Assembly (NCBI GenBank): GCA_000193795.2
Contig: AEPI01000044.1
Location: 1-64,000 of the forward strand
Direction of reading: 5' to 3'
Source: Neisseria lactamica NS19
Lineage (GTDB): Bacteria > Pseudomonadota > Gammaproteobacteria > Burkholderiales > Neisseriaceae
DNA: 64,000 bases
Position numbers and translations under genes: made by a program. Below, piece by piece: positions 21,201 to 31,582 of the stretch (the stretch's first letter is position 1; every line of letters starts with the position of its first letter). The notes beneath the pieces were generated by a model, which saw only the letters and a program-made list of their open reading frames with translations, was not told the DNA's origin and ran no database searches.

Positions 21201-21980
21201 ATGAAACTGATAAGGCCGCAGAAAATCAGCGATCAGGTGTTGTCGGTGTTGGAGGAGCGCATTGCGGAAGGCGTTTACGCGGAAGGGGGCAAGATTCCGC
21301 CCGAACGCGTTTTGGCGGAAGAGTTCGGCGTTTCGCGTCCGTCGGTCCGGTCGGCATTGAATATTTTGGTCGCCCGTCAGGTTTTGGAAGCGAGGCAGGG
21401 CGACGGCTATTATGTTTCTGTCAAACCGCAGCAGGATTTCCTGAAAAGTTGGCAGGAGCTTTTGGGCAAACATTCTAATTGGGAACAGGATGTTTTTGAT
21501 TTCAGCTGCCACATCGAGGGCTGTATGGCGGCATTGGCGGCAGAACGCCGCACGGATGCCGATTTGAAGCGGATTCGGTTTTGGCTTGAAAAGTTTGAGG
21601 AAGCGTGCGGAAGCGGCAATTTGGAACATCAGGGCGAAGCCGATGTCAGCTTTCATCAGACGATTGCTGATGCGGCGCACAACCTGCTGTTCAGCCATTT
21701 GTCGGGCGGTTTGTTGAAAATGCTGTACCGGCAGACGCGCAGCAGCCTTATTTACCTGAATCAGGAAGAAGATCCGCGTCCGAAACTGATGGCGCAGCAC
21801 CGCGTGCTGTATGAGGCGATATCAAACCGCCGGCCGGGCGAGGCCTCGGAGGCGGCAAAGGCACATTTGAATTATGTGGCGAGCAGCATCTTGAAAGACA
21901 GGGAATATCAGAGCCGTAACCGCCACGCGGATACTTTGGCGCAAAACGATTTGAAGCGCGTGCAGGATTGGGCGGTGTGA
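21201..21980 (+). CDS. gdhR: GntR-family (FadR/FCD) regulator GdhR
   Basis: GdhR is the neisserial FadR-type regulator linked to gdhA and lctP. The 259-residue protein has an N-terminal winged helix (about 5-70, with GGKIPPERVLAEEFGVSRPS) and a C-terminal all-helical FCD ligand domain (about 90-235; conserved His in DVSFHQTIADAAHN). ATG 21201 follows AGGAGG; a GTG directly before it is too close to the ribosome site. It lies between lctP (divergent) and gdhA (convergent), the two genes it is known to affect in pathogenic species. Confidence 0.93.
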   Translation: MKLIRPQKISDQVLSVLEERIAEGVYAEGGKIPPERVLAEEFGVSRPSVRSALNILVARQVLEARQGDGYYVSVKPQQDFLKSWQELLGKHSNWEQDVFDFSCHIEGCMAALAAERRTDADLKRIRFWLEKFEEACGSGNLEHQGEADVSFHQTIADAAHNLLFSHLSGGLLKMLYRQTRSSLIYLNQEEDPRPKLMAQHRVLYEAISNRRPGEASEAAKAHLNYVASSILKDREYQSRNRHADTLAQNDLKRVQDWAV

Positions 21981-22024
21981 ATGCCGTTCAGACGGCATAG
22001 CGCGCCAATAATCGGACAGCCTTT

Positions 22025-22179
22025 TATAGTGGATTAACAAAAACCAGTACGGCGTTGCCTCGCCTTAGCTCAAAGAGAACGATTCTCTAAGGTGCTGAAG
22101 CACCAAGTGAATCGGTTTCGTACTATTTGTACTGTCTGCGGCTTCGTCGCCTTGTCCTGATTTTTGTTAATCCACTATA
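22025..22179. repeat. Full-length Correia repeat enclosed element
   Basis: A 155-base element with inverted TATAGTGGATTAAC termini (22025 onward and ending at 22179). Inside is the usual stem-forming segment GGTGCTGAAGCACC. It lies between the convergent gdhR and gdhA genes. Such elements can carry promoters, bind IHF and be cut by RNase III in transcripts. Confidence 0.93.
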
Positions 22180-22187
22180 TTCAATGG

Positions 22188-22238
22188 AAGCGGCTTTTCA
22201 CTTGCAAACGGATGGAATCGGCCGGGCATCCGAACACA
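22188..22238. repeat. Short dispersed repeat, copy 2
   Basis: Nearly identical to 120-170, differing at a few bases. It starts 9 bases after the Correia element. A spurious 69-codon ORF runs from the element through this repeat. Confidence 0.6.
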
Positions 22239-22270
22239 GGAAAAAAGGTTTGAAATGCCCGGATAATGAA

Positions 22271-22306
22271 ATGCCGTCTGAACAGCATTTGCGGTTCGGA
22301 CGGCAT
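22271..22306. terminator. gdhA terminator (imperfect uptake-sequence pair)
   Basis: A perfect uptake sequence (22271-22282) pairs with a one-mismatch copy, TTCGGACGGCAT (22295-22306), 27 bases past the gdhA stop. Confidence 0.65.
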
Positions 22307-22332
22307 TTTGTTTGCGTGTTGGTCGCGTTTGC

Positions 22333-24049
<1,717 letters not shown>

Positions 24050-24844
24050 ATGAAGGCCTATTTGGACTTGATGCGCCACGTCCTCGACAACGGTACGGAC
24101 AAATCAGACCGCACCGGTACGGGTACGCGCTCCGTATTCGGTTATCAGATGCGTTTTGATTTGGGCAGGGGCTTTCCGCTGCTGACGACCAAAAAGCTGC
24201 ATTTGCGCTCGATAATCCACGAGCTGCTGTGGTTTCTCAAAGGCGATACCAATATCAAATACCTGAAAGACAATAATGTTTCTATTTGGGACGAGTGGGC
24301 GGACGAAAACGGCGATTTGGGCCCGGTGTACGGCTACCAATGGCGCAGCTGGCCCGCACCTGACGGCAGGCATATCGACCAAATCGCCAATGTGGTGGAA
24401 CAAATCAAGAAAAATCCTGACTCGCGCCGCCTGATTGTATCGGCATGGAATCCGGCTTTGGTCGATGAGATGGCCTTGCCGCCTTGCCACGCGCTGTTTC
24501 AGTTTTACGTTGCCGACGGCAAACTGTCCTGCCAGCTTTATCAGCGTAGTGCGGATATTTTCCTCGGCGTTCCCTTTAATATTGCCAGCTATGCGCTTTT
24601 GACGATGATGATGGCGCAAGTGTGCGGATTGGAGGCGGGCGAGTTTGTCCATACGTTTGGCGACGCGCATTTGTACCGCAACCATTTCGAGCAGGCAGAG
24701 TTGCAGTTGGAACGCGAACCGCGCACCTTGCCTGTGATGAAAATTAATCCTGAAGTCAAAGATTTGTTTGCCTTCAAATTTGAAGATTTTGAGTTGGAAG
24801 GTTACGACCCTCATCCGCACATCAAAGCAGCCGTATCGGTTTGA
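24050..24844 (+). CDS. thyA: Thymidylate synthase
   Basis: ThyA methylates dUMP to dTMP using methylenetetrahydrofolate. The 264-residue protein has all signature regions: [15 protein letters not shown], the active-site [12 protein letters not shown], the [20 protein letters not shown] substrate loop and the C-terminal KAAVSV. Three ATG codons lie in a row (24044, 24047, 24050). The third gives the length and [10 protein letters not shown] start usual for the family, but the true start could be any of them. apbE follows after 9 bases. Confidence 0.95.
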   Translation: MKAYLDLMRHVLDNGTDKSDRTGTGTRSVFGYQMRFDLGRGFPLLTTKKLHLRSIIHELLWFLKGDTNIKYLKDNNVSIWDEWADENGDLGPVYGYQWRSWPAPDGRHIDQIANVVEQIKKNPDSRRLIVSAWNPALVDEMALPPCHALFQFYVADGKLSCQLYQRSADIFLGVPFNIASYALLTMMMAQVCGLEAGEFVHTFGDAHLYRNHFEQAELQLEREPRTLPVMKINPEVKDLFAFKFEDFELEGYDPHPHIKAAVSV

Positions 24845-24853
24845 GGAGGGTAT

Positions 24854-25879
24854 ATGGACAGGCATTTCGGGCGCAGGCGTTTTTTGACGGTTGCCGCCGT
24901 TGCAGCGGCGGGCGCGGCGGTTTCTTTTTTGCCGAATCCTTTTGCCGCCGATGATGAAAAACGCAATAAAGATGAAAAACGCAATGAAAATGTGTTTTTC
25001 TGGAAAGGTGTCGCGCTGGGTTCCGGCGCGGAGCTTCGGCTGTTCGGTGTGGACGACAGGCGTGCGGCGGATTTGGTCAACAAGGTTTTGGCGGAAGTGG
25101 CGCGTTTGGAAAAAATGTTCAGCCTTTACCGTGAAGACAGCCTGATCAGCCGCCTGAACAGGGACGGTTATCTGACTTCGCCCCCGGCGGATTTCTTGGA
25201 ACTGTTGAGCATTTGCCGCGATATTCACGCGCTGACCGGCGGCGCGTTCGATCCGACGGTTCAGGTTTTGTGGAAACTGTATGCCGATTATTTTGCCGCC
25301 CATCCCGATGCGGAAACACCGCCGCCGGAAAATAGCGTGAAGGAAGCCTTGAAGCGGGTCGGATTTGACAAATTGGCGTTTGACGACCGTGAAATCCGTT
25401 TTGCCGCAAAGGGGATGGGTTTGTCCTTGAACGGCATCGCGCAAGGCTATATTACGGATAAGGTCGTCGCGTTGCTGAAAACAAACGGCGTGCCTGCCGC
25501 GCTGGTCGATATGGGTGAAATCAGGGGGTTTGATACAAACGGCAAACGGACTTGGAATGTCGGCATCCGCAATCCGGACGACGAAGAAGGCGTGTTGGCG
25601 ACGATTGTGATGAAAGACAAGGCGTTTGCCACTTCGGGCGGCTATGGGACGGTGATGGACAAAGCGGGCAGGTTTACCCATTTGTTCGATCCGCGAACCG
25701 GCGTGAGTACGCCGCGTTATAAAAGCATGAGCGTAATGGCGGATGATGCGGCGGTTGCCGATGCTTTGTCGACGGCGTTTTCCATTATGGATTTGCCCTT
25801 GATACGGTCGGTTGCCGAAAGCAGGCGGCTTAAAGTTTGGCTGGTCATGCCGGACAATACTTTGAACGAAATAGGCTGA
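24854..25879 (+). CDS. apbE: FAD:protein FMN transferase ApbE
   Basis: ApbE attaches FMN covalently to proteins such as the NqrB and NqrC subunits of the sodium-pumping NADH dehydrogenase. The 341-residue protein starts with a twin-arginine-like signal (RRRFLTVAAVAAAGAAVS). Family motifs are TGGAFDPTVQ, LNGIAQGYITDKV, DMGEIRGF, FATSGGYG and THLFDPRTGVS. AGGAGG lies just before the ATG at 24854. It is probably co-transcribed with thyA and with the small membrane protein gene after it. Confidence 0.93.
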   Translation: MDRHFGRRRFLTVAAVAAAGAAVSFLPNPFAADDEKRNKDEKRNENVFFWKGVALGSGAELRLFGVDDRRAADLVNKVLAEVARLEKMFSLYREDSLISRLNRDGYLTSPPADFLELLSICRDIHALTGGAFDPTVQVLWKLYADYFAAHPDAETPPPENSVKEALKRVGFDKLAFDDREIRFAAKGMGLSLNGIAQGYITDKVVALLKTNGVPAALVDMGEIRGFDTNGKRTWNVGIRNPDDEEGVLATIVMKDKAFATSGGYGTVMDKAGRFTHLFDPRTGVSTPRYKSMSVMADDAAVADALSTAFSIMDLPLIRSVAESRRLKVWLVMPDNTLNEIG

Positions 25880-25894
25880 ATCATAGGAGGGGGT

Positions 25895-26137
25895 ATGTTG
25901 GACAGGCTGAAACATATTTGGATGCTGTATCGCAAACCAATACTTTTGAATGTTGTTACCGTCATCATCTATATTTTGCTTGACGGACCGACCACTGATG
26001 GCAGCCGAACGCCCATGCCTCCTATGAACGCTTGGGAAAGAATCCTGTTTATGGCAGCCGGTGTCAGCGGATTTGTCAGCTTGCTGTGGATACTGCTGAT
26101 TGCCCTGTCCGAGCATTACAGGGACAAGAATTGGTAA
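25895..26137 (+). CDS. Small two-helix membrane protein
   Basis: An 80-residue protein with an excellent ribosome site (AGGAGGGGGT, 6 bases before the ATG). It has two hydrophobic helices, at about 16-32 (ILLNVVTVIIYILL) and 46-70 (ILFMAAGVSGFVSLLWILLIAL), joined by a polar Pro-rich loop. I do not recognise the family. It lies 15 bases after apbE, so it is probably the last gene of a thyA-apbE unit. Confidence 0.75.
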   Translation: MLDRLKHIWMLYRKPILLNVVTVIIYILLDGPTTDGSRTPMPPMNAWERILFMAAGVSGFVSLLWILLIALSEHYRDKNW

Positions 26138-26168
26138 ACGCGTCCCTTGATTGTCCATTAAAAGTAAA

Positions 26169-26197
26169 ATGCCGTCTGAAAGGCTTTCAGACGGCAT
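26169..26197. terminator. Uptake-sequence terminator between the small membrane gene and the symporter
   Basis: Inverted uptake sequences (26169-26180, 26186-26197) with A and T tracts on either side; they suit both convergent transcripts. Confidence 0.8.
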
Positions 26198-26218
26198 TTT
26201 TGCCGTTTGGAGGGTTTT

Positions 26219-27556
26219 TTAAAGGATGCCTAAAGAATTGACAAAAACAATAATAATGGCAACCGGGGCGAGGTAGCGCAAGGTATTCAGCCACAGCAAC
26301 AGCACTGCCCGTGGTACGGTGCTGCCCGATCCTGCATCTTTTAACACAGACTGTTTATCCTGAATCCAGGCGGTAAATACGGCAACGCCCAATGCGCCGA
26401 CAGGCATAATGACCGCAGAAATCAGGTAGTCCCACAAATCAAAAATGGTTTTGCCGAAAACCTTAAACTCACCCCATACGCCGAAAGACAGCGCGGACGG
26501 GATGCCGACAATAAAAATGGCCGTGCCGATAAGCCAAGTATGTTTTTTGCGTTTGCGCTCGTCTTGGCGGATGGTTGCGGCAATGACCGTTTCCAACATC
26601 GAAAACGCCGAAGTCAGCGTGGCGAAAACAACCAAGAGCATAAATACCGCAAACAAAACCGTACCGAACGGCATTTTCATAAACACCGCCGGCAATACGA
26701 TAAAAATCAATCCCGGCCCCTGGCTGGGTTCAAAACCGAAGGCGAACACCGCCGGAAAAATCACCAGGCCTGCCAACAGCGAAACCAAGAGGTTCATCCA
26801 CATAATCGTATGGCCGGAACGGAACATATCCTGATCTTTTCCCAAATACGAAGCATAGGTAATCATAGCGGAAACGCCGATGCTCAAGGCAAAAAACGCC
26901 TGTCCCAAAGCCGTAATCATCGTATCGGCTTTAAAGTACGACCAATTCGGTTTGAGCAGGAAAGACACGCCCTCCATCGCGCCCGGCAGCGTCAGCGAAC
27001 GGATAGCCAGCGCAATAAAGAGGATAAACAGCCCCGGCATCAGATAACGGTTTGCCTTTTCGATGCCGTCTGAAATCCCGCCTTTGACCACCCAAACCGT
27101 AATCAGCATAAACAGCGCCTGATAAAACAGCGAACCTGCCGGATTGGAAATCGTCGCGCCGAACAAGGCTTCAAAGTCCGCGCCGGTATGAACCGCCCCC
27201 GTGAAACTGTGGACGACATAATTCAATACCCATCCGCCGACCACGCTGTAAAAAGACAGCAAAACAAAGCAGGCGGCAACGCCCATCCGTCCGATCCAAA
27301 ACCACCGCGTACCCGGACGCAGGGTTTTGAAGGAATCGACGGCGTTTTGTCCGCCCGTGCGTCCGATATAAAACTCGGCAAGCTGGACGGGCAGGGCAAC
27401 CAAAATGGTGAATATCAAAAACAGCAGGAAAAACACCGCGCCGCCGTTGGTGCCCGCCGTATAAGGAAATTTCCAAATCGCGCCCAAACCGATGGCCGAA
27501 CCTGCCGCAGCAAGGACGAAACCGATTTTGGACGACCAAGAAGTATGGTTGCTCAT
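26219..27556 (-). CDS. Sodium:neurotransmitter symporter family transporter
   Basis: A 445-residue LeuT-fold transporter that probably imports an amino acid with sodium. About 11-12 helices are present. The N-terminal KIGFVLAAAGSAIGLGAIWKF and NGGAVFFLLF regions match the unwound helix 1 and sodium sites of the family. ATG 27556 gives the MSNHTSWSSKIGF start common in the family; its ribosome site is weak. The frame continues 66 codons upstream without family features. An uptake sequence lies inside the gene (27063-27074). The substrate is unknown. Confidence 0.9.
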   Translation of the reverse strand: MSNHTSWSSKIGFVLAAAGSAIGLGAIWKFPYTAGTNGGAVFFLLFLIFTILVALPVQLAEFYIGRTGGQNAVDSFKTLRPGTRWFWIGRMGVAACFVLLSFYSVVGGWVLNYVVHSFTGAVHTGADFEALFGATISNPAGSLFYQALFMLITVWVVKGGISDGIEKANRYLMPGLFILFIALAIRSLTLPGAMEGVSFLLKPNWSYFKADTMITALGQAFFALSIGVSAMITYASYLGKDQDMFRSGHTIMWMNLLVSLLAGLVIFPAVFAFGFEPSQGPGLIFIVLPAVFMKMPFGTVLFAVFMLLVVFATLTSAFSMLETVIAATIRQDERKRKKHTWLIGTAIFIVGIPSALSFGVWGEFKVFGKTIFDLWDYLISAVIMPVGALGVAVFTAWIQDKQSVLKDAGSGSTVPRAVLLLWLNTLRYLAPVAIIIVFVNSLGIL

Positions 27557-27757
27557 AAAATTTATTAAGAAATGTGAAGATAGTGCATTGTAACAAAGCA
27601 CTTGATGCGGCGGCACAAGCCGGGGAGGACGCTGCAAAACTTTGCCAATAGGCTGCGTAATATGGGGGGATATTGGGATTTTCTTATTTTGAAGGATGAA
27701 TTCGGGGTGTTTCTTTCCAATGAACGAATATAATTTGGCGGTTTGTTGCATCAATGG

Positions 27758-27785
27758 CTTTCAGACGGCATATGCCGTCTGAAAG
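27758..27785. terminator. Perfect 28-bp uptake-sequence palindrome after rfaK
   Basis: Two uptake sequences are joined head to head with no loop between (CTTTCAGACGGCAT, then its reverse complement). It lies 4 bases past the rfaK stop and probably ends that transcript. Confidence 0.7.
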
Positions 27786-27789
27786 CGGT

Positions 27790-28854
27790 TTATATTGCAT
27801 CCAATAATTTGTCGGCGGTATGGTTGATGGTGAAACGGTCGGCGACGCATTGATGAGCTGCCGTTGCCAGTGCGTTTTTTGCTTCGGGGTTTAAGACGAG
27901 GCGTTCGATTTCATCCGCCAAAGATTCAGGTATCAGCCTGTCCAACAGAATCCCCGATTGATGATGCGCGACAATTTCTTTTTGCGCGCCCAAAGTATTG
28001 GAAATCACCGCCGTTCGGCAGTACATCGCCTCGCATAATGACAAACCGAATGCCTCAGGGACGAGGCTGGGCAAAACCACGACATCGCTTTGGCGGTAAA
28101 ACGAAGCAAGTTTTTCGGTAAACCCTTCAAAAGAAACAAATGGTTCTGCTCCCGAAGCAGATACGCGCCGCTTCAGGCGGCACATATAATCCGGATGTCC
28201 GTGCCCTGCCAATTTGAGCCTGATTTGAGGATATTTCCGATGCAATATCGCACAGGCTTCAATCAGGTTTTCCAATCCTTTTTCCGGACTGATCCTGCCG
28301 GCGTAGGCGACGGTAAAAAAACGGCTGTCGGGTTTTTCTTGAGAGGGAGGGAAGCGGTCGGTATCGATACCGTTATAAACAATCCGGTATTTTTCTTTAA
28401 AGGGATTGCCGGCGGTTTGCACATCGTAAACCAGACGGGAAACGCAAATAAAGCGGTCGGTGTTTTTCTGTATCAGGCGGTGGTAAAAATCGGTTTTGTT
28501 GGCGACGACATTATGTTTGACAAATATCAGGCGCACTCCGGTCAGTTTTTTCAAAAGTATGGATAAGGCGGCAATTTTGCCGGTGTGTATCATCAGGTGG
28601 GAAATGCGGTTTTTCCGGATAAAGCGGGTAAGTGCGTAGAGCGAAAACAGCCCGTTGAGCGTGTGAAGGCGCGTTGTGAAAACGGAAGAAACTTCGGAAA
28701 AGCGTCTGTGCATCAACTCATTATTTTTATTGACGGCGGTAAACATCGTGCAGCCCCGCAGTCCCAATGCTTTTGAAACATCATAGACATATTGTTCGCC
28801 CCCGCCCCAAATCTTGGCCGATACGATATTTAATATCCTGAATTCTTTTTCCAT
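27790..28854 (-). CDS. rfaK: LOS alpha-1,2-N-acetylglucosaminyltransferase RfaK
   Basis: A 354-residue GT4-type glycosyltransferase. In neisseriae RfaK adds GlcNAc to heptose II of the lipooligosaccharide core at the inner membrane. The N-terminal GGGEQYVYDVSKALG and C-terminal PEAFGLSLCEAMYC (with the family Glu residues) support the GT-B fold; VAYAGRISPEKGLENL is the usual nucleotide-sugar domain start. Its ATG directly follows the lgtF stop, as in the lgtF-rfaK operon of meningococci. Assignment rests on this pairing as well as on sequence. Confidence 0.85.
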   Translation of the reverse strand: MEKEFRILNIVSAKIWGGGEQYVYDVSKALGLRGCTMFTAVNKNNELMHRRFSEVSSVFTTRLHTLNGLFSLYALTRFIRKNRISHLMIHTGKIAALSILLKKLTGVRLIFVKHNVVANKTDFYHRLIQKNTDRFICVSRLVYDVQTAGNPFKEKYRIVYNGIDTDRFPPSQEKPDSRFFTVAYAGRISPEKGLENLIEACAILHRKYPQIRLKLAGHGHPDYMCRLKRRVSASGAEPFVSFEGFTEKLASFYRQSDVVVLPSLVPEAFGLSLCEAMYCRTAVISNTLGAQKEIVAHHQSGILLDRLIPESLADEIERLVLNPEAKNALATAAHQCVADRFTINHTADKLLDAI

Positions 28855-29616
28855 TTAAAATTTTCCGCCGGATTTGTACAGATAATATAGTTTGACATAT
28901 TTAATCATCGTGTAATAGCTGTGGTTGACGGACATAATCCAACCCATTTTTCCATCAAGAAACCCTTTGTTCAGGATATAAATTTTGAAAAAACCCCAAA
29001 TCGGGCGGAGGATAATGTCCCTAACGAAACGCACGGGCTTTCCCTGCTCTCGGTATTTCTCGGCTGAAATGGAAGTATATTTGTTGAATTTGTTGAAATA
29101 TTGTTCCCAGTTGTCGTATGTGTAATGGTACATAAAATGCTTCAGACGGCGTTTGGGGTAGGGGGTTTGTACGGTTTCGTGTACTTTGCCTTGCACCGAA
29201 CTGTCTTTTTTCGGCATCAGACGGCATACGCTGTCGGGACGCATCGCGCCGTGTGTGGCGGGATGGTTGGGGAAAAGGTTGCGGCGTTCGACAAAATAGG
29301 CGGCATAATCGCCGGTTTGGACAATTTTTGAGATTTCATCAGATAGTTCCGGCGTGCAGCGTTCGTCTGCATCAATCAGGAAAACCCATTCCCCGCCAGC
29401 CTGTTCGATGGCAAATGTTTTTTGCGCTCCGAAATCCCCGTTCAAATGCCGTTGGAAGACTTTTGCACCCAAACTTTCGGCAATTTCGGCAGTATTGTCG
29501 GTGCTGTGGTCGTCGATAACGATAACTTCTTTATCGAAACGGCAACTTTCAATACAATCCCGAATGTGGCTTGCTTCATTTCTAGCAACAATCAATACGC
29601 TGACTTTTTTCATCAT
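28855..29616 (-). CDS. lgtF: LOS beta-1,4-glucosyltransferase LgtF
   Basis: A 253-residue GT2-family enzyme. LgtF adds the first glucose to heptose I of lipooligosaccharide, starting the alpha-chain. It has the GT2 pattern VSVLIVARNEASHIRDCI, IDDHSTDNT and the metal-binding DADE in VFLIDADERC. ATG 29616 or 29613 are both possible starts and the ribosome site is weak. It is adjacent to rfaK with no gap. The upstream tRNA has its own terminator, so lgtF probably has a promoter in the short space between them, but I cannot point to one. Confidence 0.88.
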   Translation of the reverse strand: MMKKVSVLIVARNEASHIRDCIESCRFDKEVIVIDDHSTDNTAEIAESLGAKVFQRHLNGDFGAQKTFAIEQAGGEWVFLIDADERCTPELSDEISKIVQTGDYAAYFVERRNLFPNHPATHGAMRPDSVCRLMPKKDSSVQGKVHETVQTPYPKRRLKHFMYHYTYDNWEQYFNKFNKYTSISAEKYREQGKPVRFVRDIILRPIWGFFKIYILNKGFLDGKMGWIMSVNHSYYTMIKYVKLYYLYKSGGKF

Positions 29617-29653
29617 CAAGGGTTCTCAAAACATTTTGGTTTCACAGGGCGGC

Positions 29654-29681
29654 AAAAAAGCCCAAACATACGTCCGGGCTT
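29654..29681 (-). terminator. Intrinsic terminator of the CAU tRNA gene
   Basis: On the reverse strand AAGCCC and GGGCTT form a stem, followed by six T residues, starting a few bases after the tRNA CCA end. Confidence 0.75.
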
Positions 29682-29687
29682 GGGAAT

Positions 29688-29763
<76 letters not shown>

Positions 29764-29816
29764 GTCAAGAGTAGGCGCGTATTGTATAGCATAGCGGTGG
29801 GATTGACAAACTTATT

Positions 29817-31019
29817 TCATCCGATGATTAAGACGCAGTTGCTTCCCCCGAAGGCAAACGACGAGCTGGCGGCAATGCGTTTTTCGGTTTCCCAGCGGCT
29901 GCCGCTGCCGGTCAGGTTAATGGCGGGCAGGTCGGGGTCGTTCTGCCCGTCCCAAAGCTGGGGCGGAAGTTTTCCTTCGGGATTGCTTTGCCGGTCGGCA
30001 ATGCCCCACGCGAACGCGGCTTCAATTGCGCCCGCCGCGCCCAGCGTGTGTCCGGTTTGCGGCTTGGTGGACGTGCAGGGCGTATTGTTGCCGAAAACCG
30101 CTGCAACGGCGCGGCTTTCCATACTGTCGTTGTGGTGCGTCCCGGTGCCGTGCAGATTAATCCAGCCGATGTCTTCGGGCGCAAGGTCTGCGTGTTGCAA
30201 TGCCGTCTGAAAGGCAAGGATTGCGCCTTGCGCGTCGGGGCGGGGCGTGGAAATATGGTAGGCATCGCTGCTTGCGCCGTAACCCAGAAGCCGCATATCG
30301 CCGGAAAAATCCGCATCGCGCGTCATTATGAATACGGCTGCGCCTTCGCCGATATTGATGCCGTCGCGGTTGGCGGAGAAGGGGTTGGCAATGTTCGGGG
30401 ACAAGACTTCCAATGAGGCGAATCCGTTGACGGTCAGCGGCGAGAGTGTGTCCGCGCCGCCGCAGACGACGGCATCGCACATACCGGCGCGCAGCAGGCG
30501 GGCGGCGCTGATTAATGCGCGCGCGCCGGAAGTGCAGGCGGTGGAAACGACGTAACGCAGGCCGTTTAGTCCGTAAGCGTCGGCAATGAAATCGGCGGGC
30601 GCGTTCATAAGGTGTTGGCATTGGTTGAACGTGAGGTCTTGCCAGGCTTTTCCCTGCACTGCCTGCTCGAACATCGAGATGTTTTCGTCCGCACCGGCGG
30701 TGGATGTGCCGATGACGACGGCAATCCGGTTTGCGCCGTACCGCCGTATGGCGGCGCGGATTTGCGGTTCGATTTGTTCGAGCGTGTGCCAAAGCAGCCG
30801 GTTGGTGCGGCTGCGGCAGTGTGCGGGTGTGCCGTCTGAAAAGGGGCGCAGGGTTTCTTTTACCATACCGAAGGCAAGGTTTTTGCCGTTAACCCGGTCG
30901 GATGAAAATGTCAGTGCCGGTTTGGAAGAAGGGGACAGCAGGGCATCGATGTGGGTTTGCAGACCGCTGCCCAACGCGCCGGTGATGGCGGGTCTGCCGA
31001 GGTAAACGGGTGTGTTCAT
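29817..31019 (-). CDS. apeO: Aryl-polyene beta-ketoacyl synthase (ApeO-like)
   Basis: A 400-residue ketosynthase that should extend the aryl-polyene chain with malonyl-ACP. The Cys-His-His triad is complete: Cys162 in STACTSGAR, His290 in NLHGTGTHHND and His324 in KPQTGHTLGAAGA. In enterobacterial aryl-polyene systems ApeO pairs with the chain-length factor ApeC, which also occurs in this locus. Its ATG overlaps the lipoprotein stop (ATGA). It is the last gene of a translationally coupled eight-gene unit that ends before the CAU tRNA. Confidence 0.85.
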   Translation of the reverse strand: MNTPVYLGRPAITGALGSGLQTHIDALLSPSSKPALTFSSDRVNGKNLAFGMVKETLRPFSDGTPAHCRSRTNRLLWHTLEQIEPQIRAAIRRYGANRIAVVIGTSTAGADENISMFEQAVQGKAWQDLTFNQCQHLMNAPADFIADAYGLNGLRYVVSTACTSGARALISAARLLRAGMCDAVVCGGADTLSPLTVNGFASLEVLSPNIANPFSANRDGINIGEGAAVFIMTRDADFSGDMRLLGYGASSDAYHISTPRPDAQGAILAFQTALQHADLAPEDIGWINLHGTGTHHNDSMESRAVAAVFGNNTPCTSTKPQTGHTLGAAGAIEAAFAWGIADRQSNPEGKLPPQLWDGQNDPDLPAINLTGSGSRWETEKRIAASSSFAFGGSNCVLIIG

Positions 31020-31540
31020 AATGTTTCAATCGGTGTAACCGACCAGCGGGTTTGGTCGGGTAGGGTAATCAGGAACTGTCCGCCAATATGGTTGACGCAC
31101 CATATGTCCCGATTGCGGTAGCGGAACAATGTTCCTTCTTTGCAGAAGGATGCGCCGCCGCCTGCCTGTTTGAGGCCGGGATAGGGGGGCGCGGCATTTT
31201 CGGCGGTTATCAGCGGGAGCAGTGCGGCAAACAGGCGGCGGGACGGCATATTGGGCATCACGAACCCGTCGTTTTTCCAGCCGCCGCCGCTGATGGTCTG
31301 GCGTGAAACCGGTGCGCCCAATATGTCGGTTTGTACAAACCGGATGCCGTCCTCAAGCTGTTCGGCCGCCAGTATGCCGGTTTGCACGGGTTCTTGCCCC
31401 TTATTGTAGCGTTCCCATTTGAACCATTGTACGTCTTGGGCAAGGCGCGGCCGGGTTTGGGGCAGGGGCAGGGCATATGGGGCGCAGGCGGCGAGCAGTT
31501 TTGCGGCTAATAGGGCAAGCAGAATCGTGGTCGGGCGCAT
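31016..31540 (-). CDS. apeN: DUF3261 lipoprotein (ApeN-like)
   Basis: A 174-residue predicted lipoprotein with lipobox LLAAC (Cys19). It matches the DUF3261 lipoproteins that accompany MMPL exporters in aryl-polyene clusters and probably helps place the pigment lipid in the outer membrane. AAGGAA precedes the ATG. It overlaps the downstream ketosynthase by 4 bases and follows the exporter gene after 42 bases, a gap that contains one uptake sequence. Confidence 0.78.
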   Translation of the reverse strand: MRPTTILLALLAAKLLAACAPYALPLPQTRPRLAQDVQWFKWERYNKGQEPVQTGILAAEQLEDGIRFVQTDILGAPVSRQTISGGGWKNDGFVMPNMPSRRLFAALLPLITAENAAPPYPGLKQAGGGASFCKEGTLFRYRNRDIWCVNHIGGQFLITLPDQTRWSVTPIETL

Positions 31541-31582
31541 AAGTTCCTTTCAAAAATGCCGTCTGAAGCGGCAGCAGGGCGG

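Noticed and set aside
24104..26197. 697-codon open frame on the reverse strand
   Set aside because: It lies antisense to thyA and apbE, both of which are clear. The translation is rich in Arg, His and Gln, typical of a shadow frame.
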